A stretch of DNA of 64,000 nt from Cornus controversa (GCA_026545225.1 CM048846.1:18898501-18962500), one strand, 5' to 3'; positions 23,901-34,759 are shown, counted from the stretch's first letter. Translations and numbers: made by a program. The notes: a model not told the origin generated them from the letters alone.

Positions 23901-24447
23901 CAACTTCTCCAGAGCATAGAATAGGAAGTCTACAAAGCACCGCCACGTCTTCTAAAGTAGGGGTAAATTCACCCCAAGAAGTCACAAAAGTATGATGCAC
24001 CGAGCTCCATCGTGAAATAACAGATGTAAGTCCCTCTGCATCCCTCTTGACAGAGAGTTCAGAAAAAAGCTTAACAGACTGAAACACCTTGGCTCGGTGG
24101 AGAGTCTCACAGTACTCAGGAACTCCAAGAATATAATGTGACCATTCAGTCCATTCTGCAGTGGCACCCATATGTGATTCATATTCAGTAAAACTAAAAG
24201 GATAGTCCCCCCGTTCCAGTCGAAGACGAGGGATGGATTCGGGAACAATGGTAAAACTCTCCATACTATCATCTGTGCTAAGTATTACGAGGTCACCGGA
24301 TACCTCCATATCGGGTATAAATTCTTCCATGGAACTCCAGAAGTGATCATGTTTTTCTTCAAAGAAGGGTGCTTTACGCCATTCATCGGAAGGAGGAACT
24401 TGAGGAATTGCTCCACTAGTCAAAGATAGTTATTTTTTCTTTGTCAT
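20975..24447 (-). pseudogene. Antisense plant-mobile-domain (PMD) gene inside the Tat element
   Basis: Three exons on the minus strand: 24447-22597, 22513-21673, 21588-20975. Both introns are short (83 and 84 bp) with GT-AG ends, and splicing joins the open frames exactly, giving about 1090 codons. Exon 1 encodes a plant mobile domain (PMD, MAIN/MAIL1 family), seen in TFVTSWGEFTPTLEDVAVLC. Exon 2 is acidic and Ser/Pro-rich and probably disordered. Exon 3 ends in a helical, coiled-coil-like segment. Two in-frame stops interrupt exon 1: TAA at 24430-24432, five codons after the likely ATG at 24445-24447, and TAG at 23677-23679. This copy is therefore probably not translated in full. Antisense ORFs are known in Tat elements, and PMD genes are known to be shared between hosts and retrotransposons. 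The role is unknown. Confidence 0.8.
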
Positions 24448-24537
24448 GGTGAGAGACTTAGAAGTTGATAACTAGGAAAAGGAAGTAAAAGAAAAGGAGA
24501 AATATAGAACACAAGTGGGATGCTGTACAGGAAAAGA

Positions 24538-24545
24538 TTATATAA
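24538..24545 (-). promoter_or_regulatory. TATA-like element for the antisense gene
   Basis: TTATATAA lies about 90 bp upstream (minus strand) of the first ATG of the antisense gene, in an otherwise GC-mixed region. It is a plausible core promoter of its own, independent of the LTRs. Confidence 0.45.
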
Positions 24546-25169
24546 GGCACCGGGCGCGAAAACCGAAACGACGCGAACGGTTACAAAGGAACCGAAGAGA
24601 CAGTGAGGCCAGTCGCAAATGGCACCTTGCCCGCGTAGGGACTGCTAGCTCTAAATTACGCGGACGAAGTAAAGAAGGACTTTATAATTAAGAAGGGAAG
24701 CATTGCATCTGTAAAAACTCACTGAGGCATTTACTCGAGCAGGAAGTGGGCATGGTTAGAAAGAAGGCATTACAGCAAAGGGAAGATGATATAGGTCAGA
24801 AACAAACAAAGAAGAAATGGAGAGAAAGCAAACCAGGCTAATAAGAAAAATAAGCACCGAGTAATTCACCTGCGACGGGACTATGATCCAGAAGGTAAGT
24901 AATTTGAAGGGGCAGTTGTATAAAGGAGTTATCAAGGCCACGAAAAGAGGAAGAAAATACAGCTAAGTTACAAATAACGCTACCCGCGCGGGGATCGCAA
25001 GTACAGAAAGCAGTGATCAAATATTATTTGCAAGCTCGGAAATAGGTGTTTTAAAGAGGAAAGGGCTTCGTCAGGAAAAGAGTGGACAAAACAACTATAA
25101 AAGTAAGCACAGAAAGGAAAGGTTGCAAACAATACTTCGTGAAGAAATATTGTTTGCAAGGGGGCATAA
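24546..25169. other. 3' non-coding region of Tat element with hairpin and purine tract
   Basis: No sense ORF. It contains CCCGCG words at about 24630 and 24985, a perfect 12-bp inverted repeat (25123-25134 with 25148-25159, innermost CTTC/GAAG also able to pair), and the purine tract AAGGGGG at 25158-25164, 5 nt before the 3' LTR. Confidence 0.7.
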
Positions 25170-26292
25170 TGTGGATAAGTACATTGCAGAGCAAGGAAAG
25201 AAGGAATGGGACAGGAAGTATACATAGACCCACGCGGGGGCATCCTCCCCGCGTATGGGATAATCCCGCGGGGGACACGCACCCGCGTGGTTAACCCATG
25301 CGCGGGCAGCATCTCCCCGCGCAGGGTCAGCCTTTTCCCGCGGAGGGATGGTCCTTTCCCCGCGTAGGGATATTTACATAAAAGGAATTCTTATTCCCCA
25401 GGAAGGGGTTAGCAAAGCATACAAGAGCACAGGGAGTGAGAAGATTGGGGGCAATCCTCTCTGACGGGCATGTATGTTTGGTAATTAGATTGTGTTTTCT
25501 GGAACCAACTCTGAAAGAAGTATGATTCTATAAAACACTTCTAAATTAACAAACATGGCATACTCTCAAGGGTTACAAGGAACCATGGATGAATGGGTCA
25601 TTGTGTGGCTTAACCAGCCCACAATCCCGAGTGGTTATCCTTGTAGCAGGGGCTATGTAGATGACTATTAATTCTTCTCTTCAATATGGAAAGTAACTTA
25701 TCGCGACGTTACTTCTAGCATTGAGGAGTGGGAATTAGTATGAGGCTACGGTGTCCCACAGACCATTTTAGGCACAGGTACAGGCTGTGATATGGTCTGG
25801 GCGATCATGGTGTCATAATAGAGAATATGGCGTCATGGTCCCAGGCGGGAAGGTGGGTTGAGTGTGGTATGGAGGATTGAGAGGAAGGCTCGTTGGGCCA
25901 TGGGTATCTAAAGGTTGTGCTAGTGTGACTCTATACGGGCACCATCACAACGTTTCTCGCGGGTATGACCAAGCCCGCGAGGGGTATAGGCTCATGGTTA
26001 CAACCGGGAGTGGTAAAGGAAGGGATACGCGGCCAAGTGCCACGTAGGATGACAGCTGTCATAAGCCCTATGCCTGAGGTCTATAAATACCCCATGGCGT
26101 GGTGACATGTGGATCATTCTGGTGCCCCCTCCCTCTCTGAATCACTCTTGCTTTCTCTCTCTCCCATCTAGCACCCAGCTCACATTCCTATTATTGTTTC
26201 ATGGTTACTTCATCAGCTTGATCCTATTCAGTTCTTACAACTCAGTCCTGTGATAGTCACTCCTCGTAGCAGAACTCTTCTACCTATTTACA
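25170..26292 (+). repeat. 3' LTR of Tat element
   Basis: 1123 bp, almost identical to the 5' LTR, ending …CTATTTACA and followed by the tatat target duplication. Its end lies 241 bp upstream of the NLR copy 3 start codon. Confidence 0.95.
26082..26089 (+). promoter_or_regulatory. TATA box of 3' LTR, facing NLR copy 3
   Basis: TATAAATA lies about 450 bp upstream of the copy 3 ATG and in the same orientation. Transcription starting about 30 nt downstream would run through the LTR tail and the old leader into the gene. Use in the plant is inference. Confidence 0.5.
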
Positions 26293-26295
26293 TAT

Positions 26296-26346
26296 ATGTA
26301 TATGTATCACAATATAATTTTCAAATTCACAAAGAGAGCGAATTAG
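26296..26346 (+). other. Possible upstream ORF in leader of NLR copy 3
   Basis: 17 codons including stop, starting ATG TAT ATG TAT. It is nearly the same as the ORF at 48836 before copy 4. The ATG overlaps the retrotransposon's target duplication and was preserved by the insertion. Confidence 0.35.
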
Positions 26347-26533
26347 ATTCCTTTTGACTTTTTCTTATGAATTGAATTCCAGGAAAATTCACTGAAATTT
26401 CTACAAATACCATTGCTTCTTTCATACTTCATTCACAAACTTCACAGAGTGAGTTAAGAATCAAAAACAAAAGCAGAAGATTATAAAGGAATTTGGGTTT
26501 TCTGTGAAGAAGAAAACCTTATTCTCTTAATAG

Positions 26534-29500
26534 ATGGCTGAATTACTTTCAGCTGGTTTAGGAGCAGCAGTGGGTGAATTACTTTCAGCTGTTTTGGATG
26601 CGACAAACAAAGCCATCAAGTTCAGGTCCATCCTAAAGGGACTCGAATCAACACTGAAATCAATCGAACCCGTGTTTACTGAAGTCGAAAAGCTAAACAA
26701 AGTGTTGGATCGTCCTGTGCAAGAAACCCAAATGTTCACTGAGAAGTTAAAAAAGGCCAAGAAGATTGTCCTCAAGTGCTCGGAAATTCGATGGTGGAAA
26801 TACTACAAGACGCCCTTTTATGCTGATCAGCTCATCGAACTGGATGGTGAAATACTAAAGTTCTTTCAAATCGAGGTCCAAGGGCAGCTGATTGTGGGTA
26901 CCAAGAGAATTGAGGTGAAAGTGAATGAAATAGATGCAAAATTGAGTGGACTGGGGCTGAGGATGATGAAAGGTAGTGTTTTTACGGGTCCGTGTGGAGT
27001 TCCGGGAATTCTGGAGTTTATTGTTGGATTTGATGTGCATCTTCAAGAATTGAAGATGAGATTGCTAAAAGATGGTGTACAGGTGGTTGTGCTTTCAGCT
27101 CCTGGAGGATGCGGGAAGACTACTCTGGCGAATATGCTCTGTCATGATGTTGAAATTAAAGGTATCATCAATATAAAGATTATATCTTTGTTTTATGCCT
27201 AATTTAATTTGGTGATTATCACCTGCAATTAGAGGTATATTTTATTAGGATCTTGTGTGATAAGAATCCTTGTCAATTGTTATTTGATATCCACACTTTG
27301 TAATTTGTAAAGCTCTCAAAATTGGATACATGCATCTTGTTGGAGCCAAAATCTAATAGATCAAATCTGAATTTAGTTGTACAACTTAAAAAAATTAAAC
27401 CAGAATCCATTTATTTTAAATCCCTCAGCCCAAATCCGACATAAACTCACACACCCATTTGCCTCTATGGGGACTTGAACCCTCACCTCTCACATTGGCT
27501 GATCGAAGAGATACCACTGCTAGGCTACAACCCTTGGTGGTAATGAGACCTAATAGTTTGCAAACTGGTAAATGCATTGATGTGCCTGTATCGAATTGGG
27601 ACGTGCTAGCTAAATTTATCTAAAACCCTTTATATCTATGTGATTAATGAAACCAATTCCTTATGAAGTTAGCAGCACTGTTTTGAGTAAAGTGGTTATA
27701 TAGTTTCTGCTGGGGCACAAACTTGTCTGATTCTTCATGAAATGGTCATTTCTTTTATTCTTAAATTCAGTTTTTAACTACAAAAAATAAAGTTGTTGAT
27801 AGACTTTCCAAGCTTCGATGCAGAACTTTTATCTATGAACTTTCTAAACCTTATAATGATGTTTTACTTTGTCCTTCTAGCTGATTTTATAGTGCCATCT
27901 TTTGACAGGTATATTTACAAACAATATTTTCTTTGTCACGGTTTCGAAGACACCAACCCTCAGGGTCATTGTTCAGAATATGTTTCTACATAAATCTTTT
28001 TCGGTGCCCGAGTTTCAAAATGATGACGATGCGATCAACCAACTAGAGATCTTACTGAAGCAAATAGGACCAGATCCTGTGTTGTTGGTCTTGGATGATA
28101 TGTGGTCTGGATCAGAATCTCTTATTCAGAAGTTCATGTTCCGAATTCCTGGATACAAAATATTGGTTACATCAAGATCTGAATTTCCAAGATTTAATTC
28201 TACATATAAATTGGGACTATTGAGTGATCGAGATGCCATGGCTCTTTTTTGTTACTCAGCATTTCTGCAAGATGAGAGCATGAACATGCCAGAGGATCTT
28301 GTCCAAGAGGTAGAATACAGACACCCATATGCATGAGTTATTATTTATGTTGTTATTCATCTGCTAAACCCATGTGTTTGCACATATAGAGGTGCAGTTA
28401 TGATTGCATGTTTTACTATTGTATTGCCAATTTTTACACACAAACTTATCTAAAAGTATTTTTCTTTTCTGCAACTGTGAATTGGTTAAATTCATTTTAT
28501 TAAAGATCAAGAAGTAGAGCCTTCTGTTACATGTCTGCAAATCTACATTAGTTACATCCACTTAAGTGAAGATCAAGAATTAGAGCTTGTATTTACTTAT
28601 CTGCAATACTTTGTTTTCTTTGCAAAAAACTGCAACTGATTTAATATGCCACATCAAATTGCAGATAGTGAGAGGATGTAGTGGATTCCCAATGGCCCTT
28701 ACAGTGGTTGGTCGATCACTCTGTGGACAACCTGAGGCCATCTGGAGACGTACACTGACGCAATGGTCTGAAGGACAATCCATTTTTGATTCCAACAGTG
28801 ATTCGAACAATGATCTTCTTATTCGTCTCAAAACTAGCATAGATGCCTTGGATGAAAAGACTAATGTCAAGGAGTGTTTTCTGGACCTATGTTCATTTCC
28901 CGAAGAGCAAAGGATCCCTGCCACGGCTCTTATGGATATGGGGGTGGAACTTTACAACCTGGATGAAAATGGGGTATATGCCAACATCTATGAACTAGCC
29001 TCCCGAAATTTGGTTAATCTTGTGTTTACAAGGTATTTTAGGTTCCTATTTTCTTTGAAGTGCCTAAATTATTTTTATTATTATTATTATTGTTGTTGTT
29101 GTTGCGTTTAATTTGTGAATGCCCATCACACAGTGATGGCCCAGCCTATGTGAGGTGTGTCCAGCTTATGCAAGGTGTTGCATGGGCTGGAAGCTTCAAA
29201 TCCCAATCTTTTACCATTGCGCAAGCAATAGCTCCTGCTTGTTAGTTTGTTCATGTGCTTATTGCTAATACCTAAGACGAATAAGCCATCAATGCAATTG
29301 TGAGAAAGCAGCAGTAGCACCCAGTTGAGGCAGGATTAGGGAAGTCATTTAAGATGGCTTATCATGAAAAAATGACTACATATTTCAAGAGGAATAACAT
29401 GATCTAAGTGGAGGGCATTTAGGGGTGAAATAGATGACGTGATGAATGTGAGTTTAGGTGGTAGGAGAAGACTTCATGACTGATTATTTAGTTGCAGATA

Positions 29501-31252
29501 AGGCCATAGATAGTCATGAATGGCCAAATAGGAAAAGTGTAGCAGATCCAAGTGGTTGGCGAAACAACACCTTATTGTTTAATTGTTGTTGCCATTATTG
29601 TTGTTTTTCAGTTTAAAAAAGGAAAGCACCTATTTTAATCCCCATTTATCTAGATGATGGGAGTGATGTTAGGTCTATGTACTGGAATAGTCCTAACCTA
29701 AAATTCTTTAATATTTGCACAGTGGCTGGTGTCAGACTTTAACCCTTGTTCTTACTTTATAGTTCATCTTACTATTAACTAGAGTAAATAATGTCCTTGG
29801 CTTATTTGACATGCTGGCAATCAAATTATTATTATTATTATGGTAGTTTTTTTTATGAACTTTCATATATAATGTAATTTATAGAGAATTTAGTAAGAGG
29901 GAAGGTATTGGAATTTTGAACTGTTGGGATATTCCAGCTACTATTTATCCTTATTTTGTTTTCAGTCGTCTCTTGGATGCCTGAATTTTTTTGTTCTTAG
30001 TTTTTCCCAAACTAATGGAGAAGGCATGGCACAAGGATATTTGCTATTACTATATGCCTAAAAATTGAATTCCCCCATAAGTAATCTGTTTTTACTCCCA
30101 TTCACAGGAAAGATGCAAGTGAGATTGATGGCTACTATAATGAGCATTTTGTCACGCTGCATAAGCCACTCAGAGATCTGGCTATCCACCAGAGCAGCCA
30201 AAAGCGCATTGATCAGAGGAAAAGATTAATTATTGACATAAGAGGAAATGACTTCTCCAAGTGGTCCATTGAACAAATACAACCCTTCCATGCCTGCCTC
30301 TTGTCTATCTCTACAGGTTTGATTATTTTATATTGTCAATATAAAACCTCCTAGACAATATTGTGTTTGTTCTATTTTCCCCCAATTCACAATGTGAGGA
30401 ATATTGCTTGCAGATGAAACATTCTCCTCAAGCTGGTGCAACATGCAACTACCTGAAGTTGAAGTTCTAATATTGAACTTCCAGACAAGGAACTACAGCC
30501 TGCCTCGATTCACGGAGAAAATGGACCAACTGAAGGTTCTAATCATCACAAATTATGGTTTGTTCCCAGCTGAACTAAGCAACTTTCAGCTATTTGGTCT
30601 TTTACCCAGTCTAAAGAGAATCAGACTAGAGCATGTTTCAATTTCTTTCCTTAGTGAATCCACATATCAGTTCAGGAATTTGCAGAAGATGTCTTTGAAT
30701 ATGTGTAAAATTGGTGAGACTTTTAGGAACTGTACCTCCGAGATCGTCTATATGTTCCCAAATCTTGTGGAGATTGATATTCACTGTTGCAGTGATCTAG
30801 TGGTATTCCCTGAGGAGCTCTGTGATATTATCTGTCTTAAGAAACTCAGCATCACTAAATGTAATGACCTGGATGCACTTCCCCAAGGACTTGGAAAGCT
30901 AACAAATTTAGAAGTGCTGAGGCTTCATTCCTGTACAGGACTAATGGGGCTGCCAGAGTCAGTTGGAAACCTTCATAAATTAAGGTTCCTTGACATATCT
31001 GACTGCTTAACCATAAGCGAATTGCCAATACAACTAGGTCAGCTGTGTGGTCTGAAAAGGCTAGACATGAGAGGTTGTGAATTGCGTCAGTTGCCACCAT
31101 CAGTCAAGGATCTTGGACAATTAAAGTATGTGATATGCGATGAAGACAATATCAATCTTTGGGAACCTTTTAAGATTCATCTCAATAATCTGAAGATAAT
31201 TGTGCTTAAGGAAGACAAAAATTTAAACTGGCTTCCCAATCTTCCCCATTGA
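26534..31252 (+). CDS. NRG1-like helper NLR, copy 3; LTR-disrupted leader, LHK at MHD site
   Basis: Five exons: 26534-27161, 27909-28309, 28665-29032, 30108-30316, 30414-31252. The product is 814 aa with no stop or frameshift. The RPW8 domain is N-terminal (MAELLSAGLGAAVGELL). The P-loop GGCGKTTLA begins at residue 191, kinase-2 is LVLDDMW, GFPMAL stands at the GLPL site, and RNBS-D is CFLDLCSFPEEQRIP. The MHD position reads LHK: the Asp codon is replaced by AAG at 30163-30165. LRRs and the C-terminal NLNWLPNLPH are as in copy 2. It is nearly identical to copy 4. The native upstream region is separated from the gene by the 12.5-kb Tat element. A tRNA-derived SINE lies in intron 1. The open frame suggests recent function, but the changed MHD site could alter nucleotide-dependent control. 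Confidence 0.9.
27434..27541 (-). mobile_element. tRNA-derived SINE-like insertion in intron 1 of copy 3
   Basis: On the minus strand it starts near CCAAGGGTTG and contains a Pol III A box (TAGCCTAGCAGTGG) and a perfect B box (GGTTCAAGTCC) about 40 nt apart. Copy 2 has the empty site (ccctcagtccaaatgagacctaatag, about 5614-5639). The target duplication is short (aat). Copy 4 has lost this part of intron 1, so timing relative to the duplication is unclear. Confidence 0.65.
29041..29345. repeat. Repeat insertion in intron 3 shared by copies 2, 3 and 4
   Basis: After a T-rich start, the block contains gaatgcccatcacacagtga and gaagcttcaaatccc. It recurs at about 7130-7330 in copy 2 and 51070-51360 in copy 4 but is absent from copy 1. 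It was therefore inserted in the ancestor of copies 2-4. The CTTCAAATCC word weakly resembles a Pol III B box, so a SINE origin is possible but not shown. Confidence 0.5.
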
Positions 31253-32976
31253 GAAACCTCAGGTATGTTTATTTATATTCATTTTCTTCTTCTGAAGCAA
31301 GAAATAAGCAGATGCAATTTTTTATTTTTAGTTTTTAGATACATCCCATTCTACTGCCACTGATAAGACTCTCAATTGCAATTAGGATTGTTGCCACTGC
31401 CACAGTTCTGATCCAAGTAATTACTGGCACTGTTCACAGCAGCACTGCTTTTATTAACCCTCCCCAAATTTCACCATCCCACTACTACCAGCATTGCCAT
31501 CACAATTGTGCCATTGCGGCATCCACCCCATTTTTGGCACGCTTTTTTCCTCTTCTGCCTCCTGTCCACTATCACTTCACCTGCACCGTTTCAATATTCG
31601 AAGTGAAACACTTCTAAGTTCCTCTGTTTCCATATTGAGCACCACCATTGCTTGATTAGTCACGATAATAATGATGAGTAACTTGTGCAACGATGTCAAT
31701 ACCTCGTTAGGTTTCAAAATTGGATTTCGGCTATGTAGTCTGCTTGGCATCTGTTACTTTGTTGTTGTTGTGTGTAACTAGTGGGATTTGTACAGCTCTT
31801 GAATTATTATTACTATCATCATTAAATTTTATCGGTAAATCAGTCACACCCAATTAATTACAACATGCACAATAACCTTAAGGGGACTTGAACAGCATGA
31901 TCTAACTAGAATGATTACGAAACTCATTCTATTTTGATTATTATGGTGCTTAGCTCTCAAAGGAGCTAGGACACGACTAGAAGCTATCAATGTAATTTCA
32001 TGACTAGTTGGTTTGGTCGAATAATCAAAAGAAATTTGTTTATCCACTCTATTTTGATTTGATTATGCTGATTGAATGCTTAAAAATCATCCTTTTGGTT
32101 GATAGCAGAATACAGAGGAGATATAGAAGGATGAGAGAGAGACATCTGCAACTTTGCATTTGTACAGAGAGAGAATGATGAAGGGTCTTCATTTTGCTGG
32201 CAGGGCTCCCTTTGCTAGATATGAAGCTTCAAAATATACGAGGAAAATTACAATGCAACGGCAATACCACATCATCCATAGACGTTGTATCATCAGCCTA
32301 TCAAATCTCTTCAGATTATATTGAGTGCAGTCAATAAAAATAATTAGTTACATGACATTTAAGTCAAATGCATGTATATATGTATTCGATGGGTCTCATA
32401 CCACACTTTAAATCAAATGCATGTATATACGTATACTGTTGAATTGCAGTTTTTTTTTAAGTTTGAATTAATGCTGAACTAGGTCTTCATCCTTTAAGAC
32501 CACTGGTGGTGGGTGCAGGTTGCTGGAATTGGGACTACGGTCGTGACGAGGAATTCCGTAGTGAAATATAAGCACTTACGTATATGCATATATATACTTT
32601 ATATTTATAATTTGTAAATTACAAAGAAAAATACTAGTAATCTAAATGGAGGGGCATATTAGACTTGTCAATAGATCGAATTTTGATCTAGGATATCGAT
32701 TGGAACATTTAATTGATAATTGGTTTGCAATTCAAATTCGATAATCCGTTAACTAAATGAACTTCATATGGTGATGGTCATTCTAATTTGATAATAATTC
32801 GATCTGATATAATATAATATATAATATACAATATATGATAAATATATTATCTAATGATCTAATATATAATATTTACATATTATTAAAATATTTTTATCAT
32901 TATTTTCTTCTTTTTCTTGCTCTATTTTTTGTCTCTTTATTTATTTTTAATAAAAAGCCAATTAGATATATAAGTT
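31253..32976. other. 3' flank of NLR copy 3
   Basis: Collinear with 53190-54640 downstream of copy 4. No gene is seen. It contains the decayed repeat around 31380-31620 also found behind copy 2, and AT-rich sequence from 32640 with repeated words (agacttgtcaatagatcgaa) that recur at 44670, 54650 and 62227. Confidence 0.5.
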
Positions 32977-33188
32977 GAGAAATGCTAAACGTCACAATTT
33001 TATTTCACGAATTTTAACTCGAATCTATGTGGCATGTGATAATACCATAAGCATTTCGTGTATGGGGGAAATCTCACCAATAATAACTTACCATTTAATT
33101 TTATCTCCTAAAATAATAGATTATATTACCTGCCACATAGATTCGAGTTAAAATTCGTGATATTTATTCGAGACGTGTAGCATTGCTC
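32977..33188. mobile_element. MULE-type MITE, copy 1
   Basis: 212 bp with long imperfect terminal inverted repeats (left GAGAAATGCTAAACGTC, right complement GAGCAATGCTACACGTC; arms about 70-80 bp). It is flanked by a 9-bp direct repeat atataagtt (32968-32976, 33189-33197). The 9-bp target duplication and long TIRs fit Mutator-like elements. Unit B has the unfilled site at about 56065-56080. Same family as 63552-63764. Confidence 0.85.
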
Positions 33189-33427
33189 ATATAAGTTCCA
33201 ATATCACATTCTCTGCAGTTAGACGTTTAAATAATTCGAATCTGATTCGAATATAAGTAATTAGGATATGAAATGAAACATTTAATTTGATAAACGATCA
33301 CGATAATTTGTTAGTTAAATAAATAGCCATGAATCAAGGTCGATCCAATTCATCGACAAGTCTAATGGAATCGATCTATTGGTTTTATAGGAACAGTTTG
33401 CTAATGTCACTCAATCCTAAAATAATG

Positions 33428-33507
33428 GCACAAGCTTAAACTCAAACCAATTAACTATTGCATTGGAGCACAAGCTTAAACTCAAACCAATTAACTATTG
33501 CCTGGGA
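33428..33507. repeat. 40-bp tandem duplication
   Basis: gcacaagcttaaactcaaac with its following sequence occurs twice at a 40-bp period. Unit B has a related but single version around 56410-56450. Confidence 0.7.
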
Positions 33508-34580
33508 GTGATAATTTTGTAAAAAAATTTTTGGCAGGATCTGTGCTTAAAAAGTATATCTAATAATTCAATTTTATTATATTATTAATTCAAAATGAGT
33601 GAACCAGTTATATTGAACACAATAATGTGACGTAAAGACATTAATTTACTTTAAAAAATAAAATAAAATACGTATCCAATTTCATATAATATAGGTTCAC
33701 TCGAGCATGTTAGGATCTCATTGGAGATAAAAGATTAGAAGTCAAAAGGTTGGATTGGTTACACCTATATCGAATAAGTTTGTATTTCTTATCATGAGAA
33801 AGAAATTTTTATGTATTGTTTTTCTAATCAAGGCGTGAGTTTTTAATTATTAGACTTTTCCTTCTTCGGTTTTAGATTTTCTTTAACTAATTACTTTGTT
33901 CTAGAATTTATTTTATATTCTTTTTTTGTAATAAAATTTTACTAATGCCTAAAAAAACAAGAATAAAAACTACAAACCTATTAATCTTTACCGTCTGTGG
34001 AGTGCTTTTTGAAGAATTGAAACGGATTTTTAAGTTTAAAAAGTCATTTCCAAAAAAAAATGTTAGTGTTTGATAATAAACTTCTAAAGAAAGTTGAAGT
34101 TTTAGGAGTTATTTGAAAACCATTCTAATTCTAGATTTTAGTTGCCAATTTCAAAATTTTAAAAGCTACGCTTGGAATGTGTTTGGTAATCAGTTTTCAT
34201 TTTTAAAATTTTAAAAGCATATTCCAGATTTTTGGAAACCATTAGGTATATTTTGAAAGCTAGTATTTGTTGCTTTCAAAATTGAATTCTCTTGTTATGG
34301 GCACTGTAGCGACTTAAAATTATGGAGCCAAAGTGTCGTAAATAACATCGTAAAACGAAACCAATCGAAACCTAAAATCGCATAACCAAACTCCGTCACG
34401 GCAGCTAGAGAGCATCGTCTTCCTCAATCTCGTAGCAACAGCAGAGCACCTGGTCAGTACTCTCTCTCTTTCTCTATTACAATATGTTTAACAACATGTT
34501 GTATATGGCCAAGTTTACAGTCGGTGCACAAAATCAGTGTTTGATTTTTTAGATCTGCAGTGAAAATGATATATATATGT

Positions 34581-34759
34581 GTGCGTGTGTGTGTATATAT
34601 CAATTTAAATGTTTATGCCTTCTATGTTGTATGAGATTCTGATTTTAGAAAAATTTTATACTCCTAAAAAACGAAAACAGTGAGAGAGTTTTCTATATAT
34701 ATATATATATATATATAAGGCATAAACATTTAAATCGATACATGCGGACGCGCACACAC
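34581..34759. repeat. Inverted repeat with about 41-bp arms
   Basis: 34581-34621 and 34717-34759 are near-complementary (core aatttaaatgtttatgcctt against aaggcataaacatttaaat). About 95 bp lie between, including an AT dinucleotide run at 34694-34716. Possibly a small MITE-like insertion or a hairpin of the Harbinger element. Confidence 0.7.

Larger units (their letters stand above)
13828..26292 (+). mobile_element. Ty3/Gypsy LTR retrotransposon, Tat lineage, young and nearly complete
   Basis: A 12,465-bp element flanked by the 5-bp target duplication tatat (13823-13827 and 26293-26297). It has LTRs of 1124 and 1123 bp with TG…CA ends, a PBS right after the 5' LTR, gag-protease, pol (RT, RNase H, second RNase H, integrase), a long 3' region with an antisense gene, and a purine tract before the 3' LTR. 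Domain order RT-RNH-INT places it in Ty3/Gypsy. The dual RNase H and the antisense ORF behind pol are marks of the Tat lineage. By eye the LTRs differ by 3 substitutions and one 1-bp indel, so the insertion is recent. Unit B has the empty site at about 48835. The element sits in the leader region of NLR copy 3. Confidence 0.93.

Noticed and set aside
27434..27541. tRNA gene on the minus strand
   Set aside because: A and B boxes are present, but no cloverleaf with a proper acceptor stem or anticodon arm can be formed. A tRNA-derived SINE explains it better.
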